From: Gemmatimonadaceae bacterium
GTDB taxonomy: Bacteria; Gemmatimonadota; Gemmatimonadetes; Gemmatimonadales; Gemmatimonadaceae
Reading direction: 5' to 3'
DNA: 64,000 nt
Assembly (NCBI GenBank): GCA_019752115.1
Contig: JAIEMN010000024.1
Location: 186,001 to 250,000, forward strand
Below are positions 29,897-38,636 of the stretch, in pieces (position 1 is the stretch's first letter; every line of letters starts with the position of its first letter). The notes below the pieces were generated by a model. It was given only the letters and a program-made list of their open reading frames with translations. It made no database searches and was not told the DNA's origin. Made by a program: the position numbers and the translations under genes.

Positions 29897-31765
29897 ATGC
29901 CCGCCTCATCTCCCGCCGCCCTGCCCGCCGGTCTCGCCGCCCAGTTCGACGTTGTCCGCCTGCTTGGCGCCGGCGGGATGGGCGCCGTCTGGCTCGTCCG
30001 CGATCGGTTTCTCGATCGCCTCGTCGCCCTCAAGGTACTGCTCGCCGATCAGGCCAACGCCGAGGAGCGGGAGCGCTTCCTTCGCGAAGCGCGCACGAGC
30101 GCGCGCCTCGAGCACCCGCACATCATCGATGTATATCGGGCCGACGAGACCGACGGCGTGGTGTGGTTCACGATGCGGTACATCAACGGCGAGTCGCTGG
30201 GCGACCGCCTCCGCGAGCGTGGGCGACTCGCCGTCTCGGATGTCGTGCGCATCCTGCGAGAGGTGTCGTGGGGGCTCGCCTACGCGCACGCGCGCCAGGT
30301 GGTGCACCGCGACATCAAGCCCGACAACATCCTCCTCGATCGGGAGTCGGGGCGTGCCGTCGTGACCGACTTCGGGATCGCCCGCGATGCGAGCGATGCC
30401 AACGGCCTCACCCAGATGGGCAACGTGCTGGGCTCGGTGCACTACATGAGCCCCGAGCAGGCCTCGGGCGAAGCCCTCGACGGCCGCAGCGACATCTATG
30501 CGCTCGGCTGCGTGGGCTTTCACGCGCTGAGCGGCACGCCGCCCTTCGACGGCTCGGCGCAGAGCGTACTCGTGGCCCATGTCACCCGCCCCGCCCCGTC
30601 GCTCGCGACGATCGCCGAGCACGTGCCGGAGAGCGTGGTGGCCGTGATCGAGAAGTGTCTCGCCAAGGATCCGGCGCAACGCTATCCCACCGCCGACGCC
30701 GTGGCCGCCGCGCTTGATGCGGCGCTGCGTGATGCGGAGGCCACCGAGCAGGCCGCGGCCGATGCCGCCCCCGGCGGCGTGCTGAGCGAAGACGATGCGC
30801 TGGCAGTGTGGCAGCGCGCCGCGCAGCTGCAGGCGGAAGCGGCGCATCGCATGGAGCGGTCGGCGGCATTGCGGAGCGCGAATACCGGAGCGCACGCGCG
30901 CGTGTCTGCGGGCGCCAGCAACAGCGCCGCCGTGGTCGATACCGGACAGTATCGCGTCCGCGATGTCGAGGCCGCGGCGGTGGAAGCCGGGATCTCGCGA
31001 CAGTACGTCGCGCTGGCGCTCGCCGAGATCAAGGCGCGGAGCGCGAGTGGTCAGGTCATCCGCGCCAGCAGTGAGGCCGAAGATCGTCGCCTGACCTTGT
31101 TCATGGGGACGCCGGACCGCGCGTTGTCGGTCAGCCGCGTCATTCCCGGCACCCCGAAGGACGTGCTCGCGGCGCTGGGTCAGGTGTTCACGACGCATCC
31201 CGCGAAGCTGGCGCTGCTCGATACGGTGAATGGGCATCCGCTCGACGGCGGCATCATGCGATTCCGGATGCCGAGGTTCAAGGAGGCCTATGTCAATCCC
31301 TTCGTCATGGCCGACAAGGACAAGGCGTTGGCCATGCGACTCGAGCAGATCGAGCTCTACGATCTCAACGTCACGCTGCAGCCGCGCGGCACGGCCGCCG
31401 CGCCGATGTGCGAAGTGGTGATCACCGGTGACCTGCGCCCCGGGCTTCGCACCAACCTCAAGCTCGATCTCGCGATGATGGCGGGGTCGGCGCTGATCGC
31501 CGGCGTGGGTGGGGCGAGTGCCGTCGCCAAGTACCTCGCGCCGGGACCGGTGGCGACCGCCGCCCTCGCGGCGCTCGGCGCGGTCATGGGCGCTGGCGCC
31601 TGCTTCCTCTGGTATCGCGGCCTCTTCCGCAGCGCGCTGGAGCATGCCCAACGCGAGATGGGCACGCTGCTGCAGACCATCGAACAGCAGTTGGCGACGC
31701 AGCGGCTCTTCCGCGGCGAGACCGCGGCGCTGCCGGCTGCGCCTACGACGAGCGGCGCGCGGTAG
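29897..31765 (+). CDS. Membrane-associated Ser/Thr protein kinase
   Basis: A 622-residue Hanks-type kinase. The catalytic domain starts almost at the N-terminus: LLGAGGMGAVW (about 22-32), Lys46 in VALKVL, VVHRDIKPDN (Asp139), DFG (158-160) and a TPEQ-like activation region MSPEQAS. After residue 275 comes a helical stretch with KxxAEAAHRMERSAA-type repeats and a domain of about 150 residues with no recognised family. A transmembrane pair lies at about 525-575, near the C-terminus rather than after the kinase domain. It is divergent from the dioxygenase gene. The last 23 bases overlap the convergent phosphoesterase gene. Confidence 0.92.
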   Translation: MPASSPAALPAGLAAQFDVVRLLGAGGMGAVWLVRDRFLDRLVALKVLLADQANAEERERFLREARTSARLEHPHIIDVYRADETDGVVWFTMRYINGESLGDRLRERGRLAVSDVVRILREVSWGLAYAHARQVVHRDIKPDNILLDRESGRAVVTDFGIARDASDANGLTQMGNVLGSVHYMSPEQASGEALDGRSDIYALGCVGFHALSGTPPFDGSAQSVLVAHVTRPAPSLATIAEHVPESVVAVIEKCLAKDPAQRYPTADAVAAALDAALRDAEATEQAAADAAPGGVLSEDDALAVWQRAAQLQAEAAHRMERSAALRSANTGAHARVSAGASNSAAVVDTGQYRVRDVEAAAVEAGISRQYVALALAEIKARSASGQVIRASSEAEDRRLTLFMGTPDRALSVSRVIPGTPKDVLAALGQVFTTHPAKLALLDTVNGHPLDGGIMRFRMPRFKEAYVNPFVMADKDKALAMRLEQIELYDLNVTLQPRGTAAAPMCEVVITGDLRPGLRTNLKLDLAMMAGSALIAGVGGASAVAKYLAPGPVATAALAALGAVMGAGACFLWYRGLFRSALEHAQREMGTLLQTIEQQLATQRLFRGETAALPAAPTTSGAR

Positions 31766-32597
31766 CGGTCGTCGGGCCCGGCGCAAAACGTCGGGTCGCG
31801 GCGTCATAGACCCAGGCGGTCGCGGTGACGGCCCCGTCGCGCTGCTCAATGACGTTGAGGGCACTGGGGCGGTGCCCCCGCATGCGGCTCGAGAGCGTGT
31901 TGGCCGCACTGAGCAGGAAGCGGCCGGTGCGCCGTTCGACCACCTCGATGCGCTCTTCGTGATCGTGTCCGGTGCACACCACGTCCACCGGCATCGCCGC
32001 GATGGCGTCGAGCGCCGCCTCGGGGCGCTTGAGCCCCCAGCGGCGCGACAGGCGCCCCTTCACCACGTTGTGGTGCACGACGAGCAGCCGGAGATCGCCC
32101 GCCGGGCTGGCCGCGAGCCGCGCCTGCGCATCGGCCAGCTGCGCGGCGGTGAGCCCGCCCTTCACGCGCCAGTCACGCGGATACCACGTGAGCGCGGGCG
32201 GGTTCGTGCCCCACGCCGAGTTGAGCCCCACGATGGAGACGCCGGGGACGCGCAGCGTGGGCTCGGTCTCCGGATGGATGTGGGCCCGGTAGCCCGCATG
32301 CACCTTCGTGAAGTCACCGTAGCCGAACGGCGCATGCCACCATGCGGCATCGTGATTCCCCGGTACCGTCAGCACGGGAGCGACGGCGCGAAACTGATCC
32401 ACGATGGCGCGCGCGGCGACGAACTCCACATCGCGCGCACGCTGCGAGAAGTCACCCGACAGCACGATCGCGCTCCACGAGCCGGCCCGTGCGACGTCCA
32501 GAGCCGCGTTGACGTGCGCCTCACGGAACGGGTGCCCGCAGTGAATATCGGAGACGTGCAGGATGCGCACGCCGCCGGTTGGCGGGGTATCAGCCAA
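31743..32597 (-). CDS. Calcineurin-like metallophosphoesterase
   Basis: A 284-residue dinuclear-metal phosphoesterase. Motifs run in order: VSDIHCGHP (D-x-H), VLSGDFSQRA (GD), VPGNHDAAW (GNHD), LLVVHHNVV and TGHDHEERI (GHxH). This is the CpdA/Icc-like arrangement of 3',5'-cyclic nucleotide or other phosphodiesterases, but the substrate is not set by sequence. The start is TTG at 32597, overlapping the previous gene by 8 bases; a GTG at 32570, just before RILHVSDIH, is also possible. The 3' end overlaps the kinase gene in antisense. Confidence 0.9.
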   Translation of the reverse strand: MADTPPTGGVRILHVSDIHCGHPFREAHVNAALDVARAGSWSAIVLSGDFSQRARDVEFVAARAIVDQFRAVAPVLTVPGNHDAAWWHAPFGYGDFTKVHAGYRAHIHPETEPTLRVPGVSIVGLNSAWGTNPPALTWYPRDWRVKGGLTAAQLADAQARLAASPAGDLRLLVVHHNVVKGRLSRRWGLKRPEAALDAIAAMPVDVVCTGHDHEERIEVVERRTGRFLLSAANTLSSRMRGHRPSALNVIEQRDGAVTATAWVYDAATRRFAPGPTTATARRSS

Positions 32598-33603
32598 GGT
32601 TCGCGATCACTTCATCGGTGAACGCATCGGTGCCGGCGGTGCCGCCGAGATCGCGCGTGAGCACCTTTCCCTCGCGAATCGTGCGCTCGAACGCCGAGCG
32701 GATGCGATGCGCCCGCTCGGTGTCGCCGATGTGCTCGAGCATCATGCACGCCGCGAGCACGAGCGCGCCGGGGTTCGCGATGTTCTTGCCGGCGATATCG
32801 GGGGCGGTGCCGTGCACGGCTTCGAAGATCGCGGCCGTCTTGCCGATATTGGCCCCGGGCGCGAGCCCCAGCCCGCCCACGAGCCCCGAGATCTCGTCGG
32901 AGAGAATGTCGCCGAACAGGTTCGTCGTCACCACGACATCGAACTGCTCGGGGCGCATGACGAGGTGCATCGCCATGGCGTCGATGATCCGCTCTTCGAA
33001 TTGGATGCGCCCTTCGTACTCGCGGGCCACCATGCGGCCGACGTCGAGGAACAGCCCCTGCGAGAACTTGAGGATGTTCGCCTTGTGGACCAGCGTGACC
33101 TTCTTGCGGCCATGCGCCAGCGCATACTCGAAGGCGTAGCGCACGATGCGCTCCGACCCTTCGCGCGTGATGATGGCCACCGACTCGGCCGCCGCCTTGG
33201 GGTCATCGCCGATGCGGACGTAGTGCTCGACCCCGATGTAGAGCCCCTCGGTGTTCTCGCGCACGAGCACGATGTCGATGTTCTCGAAGCGCCCGGGAAC
33301 GATCGTGTAGGCCGGCCGCACGTTCGCGTAGAGATCGAAGGTCTTGCGCAGCGCCACGTTGATGGAGCGGAACCCTTCCCCGACCGGCGTTTCGAGCGGC
33401 CCCTTGAGGGCCACGCGGGTCCGCTTGATGGAATCGAGGGTGGCGTCGGGGATGGGGTCGTTCCACCGGGCGACACCGGCCATGCCGGCGACCTGGCGGT
33501 CCCATTCGATGTCGGCGCCGGCAGCGGCCAGGATGCGGACGGTGGCTTCGGCGATCGACGGGCCGATGCCATCGCCGGGGATCAGGGTCACGGGAGTGGG
33601 CAT
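32590..33603 (-). CDS. icd: NAD-dependent isocitrate dehydrogenase
   Basis: A 337-residue decarboxylating dehydrogenase of the isocitrate/isopropylmalate family, converting isocitrate to 2-oxoglutarate in the TCA cycle. Substrate-loop residues FRSINVALRKTFDLYANVRP carry the Ser-x-Asn pattern of isocitrate enzymes rather than the LeuB loop. ENTEGLYIG, the metal site TTNLFGDILSDEISGL and the nucleotide loop EAVHGTAPDIAGKNIANP are present. The length fits the short NAD-type (IDH3-like) rather than the long NADP Icd. Homoisocitrate dehydrogenase is a remote alternative. Confidence 0.92.
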   Translation of the reverse strand: MPTPVTLIPGDGIGPSIAEATVRILAAAGADIEWDRQVAGMAGVARWNDPIPDATLDSIKRTRVALKGPLETPVGEGFRSINVALRKTFDLYANVRPAYTIVPGRFENIDIVLVRENTEGLYIGVEHYVRIGDDPKAAAESVAIITREGSERIVRYAFEYALAHGRKKVTLVHKANILKFSQGLFLDVGRMVAREYEGRIQFEERIIDAMAMHLVMRPEQFDVVVTTNLFGDILSDEISGLVGGLGLAPGANIGKTAAIFEAVHGTAPDIAGKNIANPGALVLAACMMLEHIGDTERAHRIRSAFERTIREGKVLTRDLGGTAGTDAFTDEVIANLG

Positions 33604-33688
33604 CCCTCATGATAGCCACCTGCGCGGGGGCTTTCAGCGGGTCCCGGGGCGCCGGGCGGGACAACGCCCCCCTCGGGGTCCGCGTTCA

Positions 33689-33718
33689 TTGACAACGGCC
33701 GGTTCCGGAGCGCATATC
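33689..33718 (+). promoter_or_regulatory. Probable cstA promoter
   Basis: TTGACA (33689-33694) followed after 18 bases by CATATC, about 40 bases before the GTG of cstA. The -35 is perfect and the -10 weak. Confidence 0.45.
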
Positions 33719-33756
33719 GGCTGTCCCACCTCCTTTCCCACCTCGGCGTCCCCCGC

Positions 33757-35826
33757 GTGCTCAAAGTCCTTCCCTGGCTCGGTGTCGCCGCCCTTGGCGC
33801 CGGCGCCCTCGCGACGGTGGCCCTGTCTCAGGGCGAATCCATCAGTGCGGCCTGGCTGCTCGTCGCCGCCGTCTGCACGTACATGATCGGCTACCGGTTC
33901 TACAGCCGCATCATCTCCCACGACATCTTCGGCCTCGATGCCAAGCGGGCCACCCCCGCCGAGCGACTCGACGACGGCCGCGATTTCGTCCCCACGAACA
34001 AGTGGGTGACGTTCGGTCACCACTTCGCCGCCATTGCCGGCCCCGGTCCGCTGGTTGGTCCCACCCTCGCGGCCCAGTTCGGCTTCCTCCCGGGTGCCCT
34101 CTGGATCCTGGTCGGGGTGGTGCTCGGTGGCGCCGTGCAGGACTTCGTGATCCTCTGCGCCTCCATGCGCCGCGACGGCAAGTCGCTCGGCCAGATGGCC
34201 AAGGAGGAGATCGGTACGCTGGCCGGTGCCACCGCGCTCATCTCGGTACTCGGCATCATGATCATCCTGATCTCGGTGCTGGCGCTCATCGTGGTGAATG
34301 CGCTGCGCGACAGCCCCTGGGGCGTCGTGACGATCGGCCTGACGATCCCCATCGCGCTGCTGATGGGCGTCTACATGCGGTGGATCCGCCCCGGTGCCGT
34401 GTTAGAGACGACGGCGATGGGCCTCGTGCTGCTCGCCCTCTCGCTGTACGCCGGCAAGTGGGTGTCGGAGAGCCCCACGTGGGCGCCGGTGTTCACGCTC
34501 AGCGCCACGACGATCTCGCTCGGTGTGATGGGCTACGGCTTCCTGGCCTCGGTGCTCCCGGTGTGGCTGCTGCTCGCGCCGCGCGACTATCTCTCGGCGT
34601 TCGTGAAGATCGGCGTGGTGATCGCGCTGGCAGCCGGCATTCTGATCGTGCTGCCGCCGCTCGAGATGCCGCGCGTGACCAAGTTCATCGACGGCACGGG
34701 CCCGGTGTTCGCCGGCAAGCTCTTCCCGTTTGTGTTCGTGACGATTGCCTGCGGGGCCATCTCGGGCTTCCACTCGCTGGTGTCCTCGGGCACGACGCCC
34801 AAGATCATCCGCCGCGAGCCCGATGCACGGCTCGTGGGGTATGGCTCGATGCTCACCGAGTCGCTGGTGGCCACCATGGCGCTCATCGCCGCCTGCGTGC
34901 TGACCCCGGGCATCTACTTCGCCATCAACTCGCCGGCGGGTGTCATCGGTACAACGGCGGCGGGCGCGGCGGATGTGATCAACAACTGGGCGCTCTTCAA
35001 GCCCATCACGGGCGCCGAGCTCGAGCTGCTGGCCCAACAGGTGGGTGAGCATTCGCTGCTGTCGCGCACGGGCGGTGCCCCGTCGCTGGCGGTGGGCATG
35101 GCGCACCTCTTCGCGCAGGCGATGGGCGGCCCGGGCGCGATGGCGCTCTGGTACCACTTCGCCATCATGTTCGAGGCGCTGTTCATCCTCACCACGCTCG
35201 ACGCCGGCACGCGCGTCGGCCGCTTCATGCTGCAGGACATGCTGGGCAACGTCTGGAAGCCGCTGGGCCGCGTGTCGTCCACGCCGGCGAGCATCTTCAC
35301 GAGCGCGCTCTTCGTGTGCATGTGGGGCTACTTCCTCTACCAGGGCGTCACCGACCCCCTCGGCGGCATCAACTCGCTCTGGCCGCTCTTCGGCATCTCG
35401 AACCAGCTGCTCGCCACGGTGGCGCTCTGCGTGGGCACCACGATCATCATCAAGATGGGCAAGCAGAAGTACGCGTACGTGACGCTCATTCCGATGGTGT
35501 GGCTGGTGATCGTGACGATGACGGCCGGTATCACCAAGGTCTTCTCGAGCGACCCGAAGATGGGCTTCCTGGCCCATGCGCGCGTCCTGGGTGAGCAGAT
35601 CGCCAGCAACACGCTGCCGGCGAACATCAAGTCGGTGGAAGCCGCGCAGCGGATGATCTTCAACGACCGGCTCGACGCCGGCGTGGCGATCTTCTTCCTG
35701 ATCTCCGTCGTGGTGATCCTGACGGCGTCGATCAACGAGTGGCTCAAGGTCACCAGCGGCAAGAAGGCGGCGCAGACCAGCGAGTCGCCGTTCGTGCTCA
35801 CCCAGCTCCGCGAGGAGGCGGCCTGA
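33757..35826 (+). CDS. cstA: Carbon starvation protein A family transporter
   Basis: A 689-residue inner-membrane transporter with about 16-18 hydrophobic helices, of the CstA/BtsT family that imports pyruvate or peptides. The N-terminal domain has the family segments YRFYSRIISHDIFGLD, KWVTFGHHFAAIAGPGPLVG and FGFLPGALWILVGVVLGGAV. Later come GFHSLVSSGTTPK and DAGTRVGRFMLQD. It begins with GTG. It is followed by ybdD after a 1-base gap, which is the usual partner arrangement. Regulation by carbon limitation is expected from the family but not visible here. Confidence 0.95.
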   Translation: MLKVLPWLGVAALGAGALATVALSQGESISAAWLLVAAVCTYMIGYRFYSRIISHDIFGLDAKRATPAERLDDGRDFVPTNKWVTFGHHFAAIAGPGPLVGPTLAAQFGFLPGALWILVGVVLGGAVQDFVILCASMRRDGKSLGQMAKEEIGTLAGATALISVLGIMIILISVLALIVVNALRDSPWGVVTIGLTIPIALLMGVYMRWIRPGAVLETTAMGLVLLALSLYAGKWVSESPTWAPVFTLSATTISLGVMGYGFLASVLPVWLLLAPRDYLSAFVKIGVVIALAAGILIVLPPLEMPRVTKFIDGTGPVFAGKLFPFVFVTIACGAISGFHSLVSSGTTPKIIRREPDARLVGYGSMLTESLVATMALIAACVLTPGIYFAINSPAGVIGTTAAGAADVINNWALFKPITGAELELLAQQVGEHSLLSRTGGAPSLAVGMAHLFAQAMGGPGAMALWYHFAIMFEALFILTTLDAGTRVGRFMLQDMLGNVWKPLGRVSSTPASIFTSALFVCMWGYFLYQGVTDPLGGINSLWPLFGISNQLLATVALCVGTTIIIKMGKQKYAYVTLIPMVWLVIVTMTAGITKVFSSDPKMGFLAHARVLGEQIASNTLPANIKSVEAAQRMIFNDRLDAGVAIFFLISVVVILTASINEWLKVTSGKKAAQTSESPFVLTQLREEAA

Positions 35827-35827
35827 C

Positions 35828-36016
35828 ATGACGTGGCGTGAACGTCTGCGCCGAGTGGCGGTGATCGTGCGTCGCATCATGGGCGCGCCGGATTACGACA
35901 CCTACCTCGCGCACATGCGCGCGAACTATCCCGGATGCACACCGCTGGATCAGCAGACGTTCGCGCACGAGCGGTGGAAAGCCAAGTACACCCGGGCGGG
36001 ACACCGCTGCTGTTAA
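35828..36016 (+). CDS. ybdD: YbdD/YjiX family small protein
   Basis: A 62-residue partner of CstA-type transporters. Diagnostic features are IMGAPDYDTYLAHMRANYPG, FAHERWKAKY and the terminal Cys-Cys (GHRCC), all matching the YbdD/YjiX (DUF466) family. It starts one base after the cstA stop. In related systems the small protein is needed for pyruvate uptake; that function is assumed here from the family and context. A long hairpin begins 4 bases after its stop. Confidence 0.93.
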   Translation: MTWRERLRRVAVIVRRIMGAPDYDTYLAHMRANYPGCTPLDQQTFAHERWKAKYTRAGHRCC

Positions 36017-36019
36017 GAA

Positions 36020-36099
36020 ACCCACAACCCACGACCAAAAACACGAAACCCTAAACTGATCGGTTTAGGGTTTCGTGTTCTAGGTCGTGGGTTGTGGGT
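36020..36099. repeat. Long word-repeat hairpin (element 2)
   Basis: Two perfect 17-bp stems separated by a 3x3 internal loop: ACCCACAACCCACGACC with its inverse, then AACACGAAACCCTAAAC with its inverse, around the loop TGATCG. It lies between the convergent ybdD and MFS genes, and its right arm encodes the last residues and stop of the MFS gene. Low-complexity A/C-rich arms like these differ from ordinary terminators in the window. Confidence 0.88.
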
Positions 36100-37279
36100 G
36101 ACCGGCGGCTATTCGGACGGTTGCCATCCATACCGCCGCCAGGGCCAGCGACGCGCCCATGCTGAAGGCGGCCGCCGAGTTCCAGCGTGTCCACACCGCC
36201 CCGAAGAGCACGCTCGCCGGCAGTGCGGCGGCGCCGATGAGACCCTGGTACCAACCGAAGGCGGTGCCGCGATGGGTGGGGCCGACGACGTCGGCGATGA
36301 AGGCCTTCTCGGTGCCCTCGGTGAGGCCGAAGACGAAGCCGTAGACGGTGAAGAGCGCCCAGGCGTGCCAGGTGCTCGTGGCGAGCGCGAACCCGGCGTA
36401 GACGGCCGCGTAGAGCAGCCAGCCGCTCACGATGAGGGGCTTTCGCCCCACGCGATCGCTGAGGGCGCCGCCGGGGGTGCTCGACGCGCTCTTCACCACG
36501 TGCAGCGCGACCCAGAGCAACGGGATGAGCGGCGTCGGCACGCCGAGCTGCGAGGCGCGCAGCAGCAGAAAGGCGTCGGTGGAGTTGCCGAGGGTGAAGA
36601 GCACCACCGGGCCGACCACGTGCCAGAACGCGCGTGGCAGGGGCGTCGCGGGCTTCTCCCGTGGCTCGCGCACGACGAAGGTGCGACCGGGCGATTCGGC
36701 CACGAAGCGGAGCGCCACCAGCACGGCGAACACTCCCGGGACCGCCGCGACCCAGAAGACCTGACGGAGGGGGAGGTGCCACCAATTCAGACAGGCGAGG
36801 GCGATCAGCGGCCCCACCACGGCGCCGAAGTGATCGGAGGCGCGATGGAAGCCGTAGGCCCGCCCCCGATGCTCGGGCTCGGTGGATTCACCGATCAGCG
36901 CATCGCGGGGCGCCCCGCGGATCCCCTTGCCGACACGGTCGATGAGGCGGATCATGAGGACCTGCCCGCCGGTCTGCGCCACGGCCACCAGGGGGCGGAC
37001 CAACGAGGCGATGCTGTAGCCGGCCACGATGAGCGGCTTGCGCCGCGCCGCACGGTCTGACCACCATCCGCTGGCGAGCTTCAGAAAAGACGCCACGGCC
37101 TCGGCCGCGCCTTCGATCACCCCGACCATCTGCACCGACGTGCCCAGCGTCCCGACCAAGAAGAGCGGCAGCAGCGGCGCGATGATTTCGCTCGAGGCGT
37201 CGGTGAGCAGGCTCACCGCCGAGAGCGCCAGCACGTTCCGCGACGGCCGCCAGCGCGTGGGAGGAGTGGGTGATGTCAC
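36080..37279 (-). CDS. MFS transporter
   Basis: A 399-residue major facilitator with 12 predicted helices. The N-terminal motif LLTDASSEIIAPLLPLFL in helix 1 and GWWSDRAARRKPLIVAGY in the loop between helices 2 and 3 (motif A-like) identify the family. DRVGKGIRGAPRDALIGE is a strong feature of a subgroup often annotated as MFS permease of unknown substrate. The GTG at 37279 lies inside the 5' end of the divergent peptidase gene. A GTG just before LALSAVSLL would avoid the overlap, so the exact start is open. Confidence 0.9.
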   Translation of the reverse strand: MTSPTPPTRWRPSRNVLALSAVSLLTDASSEIIAPLLPLFLVGTLGTSVQMVGVIEGAAEAVASFLKLASGWWSDRAARRKPLIVAGYSIASLVRPLVAVAQTGGQVLMIRLIDRVGKGIRGAPRDALIGESTEPEHRGRAYGFHRASDHFGAVVGPLIALACLNWWHLPLRQVFWVAAVPGVFAVLVALRFVAESPGRTFVVREPREKPATPLPRAFWHVVGPVVLFTLGNSTDAFLLLRASQLGVPTPLIPLLWVALHVVKSASSTPGGALSDRVGRKPLIVSGWLLYAAVYAGFALATSTWHAWALFTVYGFVFGLTEGTEKAFIADVVGPTHRGTAFGWYQGLIGAAALPASVLFGAVWTRWNSAAAFSMGASLALAAVWMATVRIAAGHPQPTT

Positions 37280-38478
37280 CTGAAGTGCTGGCAGCGCCCG
37301 GTCGTGGCGCCGATCCGGAGTGGCAAACCACTCTGTACGGCGCGTGGCGGAAACGTCGGGCGTGGGTGCTCGACGAGCAGGTGGCGCTGGCCGATGTGCC
37401 GGCGCCCACCGGGAACGAAAGCGCCCGGGCCGATCACCTGCAACGGCGATTCCACCACATCACGGGGCTCGATGTCACGCGCGACGCGGTGGGCAATGTG
37501 TGCGCCACCGTGTCACCACGCGTGGTGGACGCCCATCGCGCCGCCCCCGTGGTGTGCCTCGCGCATCTCGACACGGTCTACGCCAATGGCGTCCCCACGC
37601 CGATGCATCGTGAGGGGTGGCACGTGCGCGGGGCGGGCATTGGCGACAACGGTCGTGGTCTTGCCGCGCTGCTCACGCTGGCGCACGCGCTCCAGGCGCC
37701 ATCGATCCGTCAGCGCCTGCAACGCCCGGTGCATCTCGTGGCGACGGTCGGCGAGGAAGGCGAAGGCAATCTGCGTGGCGCGCGCCACTGGTTCGACAGC
37801 GCCAGCGAGGCCGGCATCGTCCCGGCCGCCGCGATCGCCATCGATGGTCCGGGCGACGACGCGATCATTCATCACGCGGTCGGCTCACGCCGCCTCCGTA
37901 TCACGTTGCGCGGACCGGGCGGCCACAGTTGGGTGCAGCAGCAGGTCGCCAACCCGCTGCATGCGCTGGGCGGCCTGCTCACCGCCATCGCCGCCCTCCA
38001 CGCCGACGGTCAGCGCCGTCCGCACGAGCGCACGACGGTCCAGGTCACGCGCATGCACGGCGGCGAGTGCCTCACGGCGATCCCGCGCGAAGGCTGGCTC
38101 GATGTGGACCTGCGTTCCTCGTCGGAAGCGGCGCTGACGCGCGTGCAGCAGGAGCTGGTGCGCCTCGCCCACGCCCATGCGCGGGGGCTCACGATCGCGC
38201 TCAGCCCCCTCGGCGACCGCCCCGCGGGCGCACTCGCAGCAGATCACCCCCTCGTGCGACTCGCCGCCGCCTGCACCGAGCGCGTCGGCCGAACGCCACG
38301 CGCAGCGATCGCCTCAACCGATGCGAACGTCCCCCTCGCCCGAGGCATCCCCGCCCTCGCCATCGGCGCCGGCGGCACCGGCGGTGGCGCGCATACGGAA
38401 GCCGAGTGGTACTCGGACGAGCACGCGGAACTGGGGTTGGAGCGCGTCCTGCGCCTGGTGGTGGCGCTGGCGGCGTAG
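37273..38478 (+). CDS. M20-family metallopeptidase
   Basis: A 401-residue dizinc aminoacyl-peptidase or amidohydrolase. ATG 37273 is preferred over the adjacent GTG because GGAGGAG is spaced correctly before it. Zinc-site motifs: CLAHLDTVYANG (His about 98), GAGIGDNGRGLAALL (bridging Asp), TVGEEGEGNLRGAR (catalytic Glu and ligand Glu), AIDGPGDD, and the last His in GGAHTEAEW. The dimerisation domain is present (about 200-310). The physiological substrate is unknown; a peptidase T-like or ArgE-like role is possible. Confidence 0.9.
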   Translation: MSPEVLAAPGRGADPEWQTTLYGAWRKRRAWVLDEQVALADVPAPTGNESARADHLQRRFHHITGLDVTRDAVGNVCATVSPRVVDAHRAAPVVCLAHLDTVYANGVPTPMHREGWHVRGAGIGDNGRGLAALLTLAHALQAPSIRQRLQRPVHLVATVGEEGEGNLRGARHWFDSASEAGIVPAAAIAIDGPGDDAIIHHAVGSRRLRITLRGPGGHSWVQQQVANPLHALGGLLTAIAALHADGQRRPHERTTVQVTRMHGGECLTAIPREGWLDVDLRSSSEAALTRVQQELVRLAHAHARGLTIALSPLGDRPAGALAADHPLVRLAAACTERVGRTPRAAIASTDANVPLARGIPALAIGAGGTGGGAHTEAEWYSDEHAELGLERVLRLVVALAA

Positions 38479-38480
38479 GA

Positions 38481-38590
38481 TTGAACTGATCGCATCCAAG
38501 ACATCCAAGAGATCCAAGGCGTTCAAGGGGGCGTCTCGCCATGCTAAGGAGACTTGGATCCCTCGGATGCCTCGGATGTGATCAGTTCAA
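38481..38590. repeat. Long word-repeat hairpin (element 3)
   Basis: Arms 38481-38519 and 38552-38590 form an inverted repeat of about 39 bp around a 32-base middle. The outer boundary is TTGAACTGATCGCA / TGTGATCAGTTCAA. The arm interior is a near-tandem series of ATCCAAGA/G words. Nearly all mismatches between arms are A/G transitions, so RNA from the minus strand would keep G-U pairs. It sits between two plus-strand genes. Confidence 0.85.
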
Positions 38591-38636
38591 CACCGGCCAG
38601 TGACATCGCGATGACGCGAAGGCATAGCCTGAGAGC

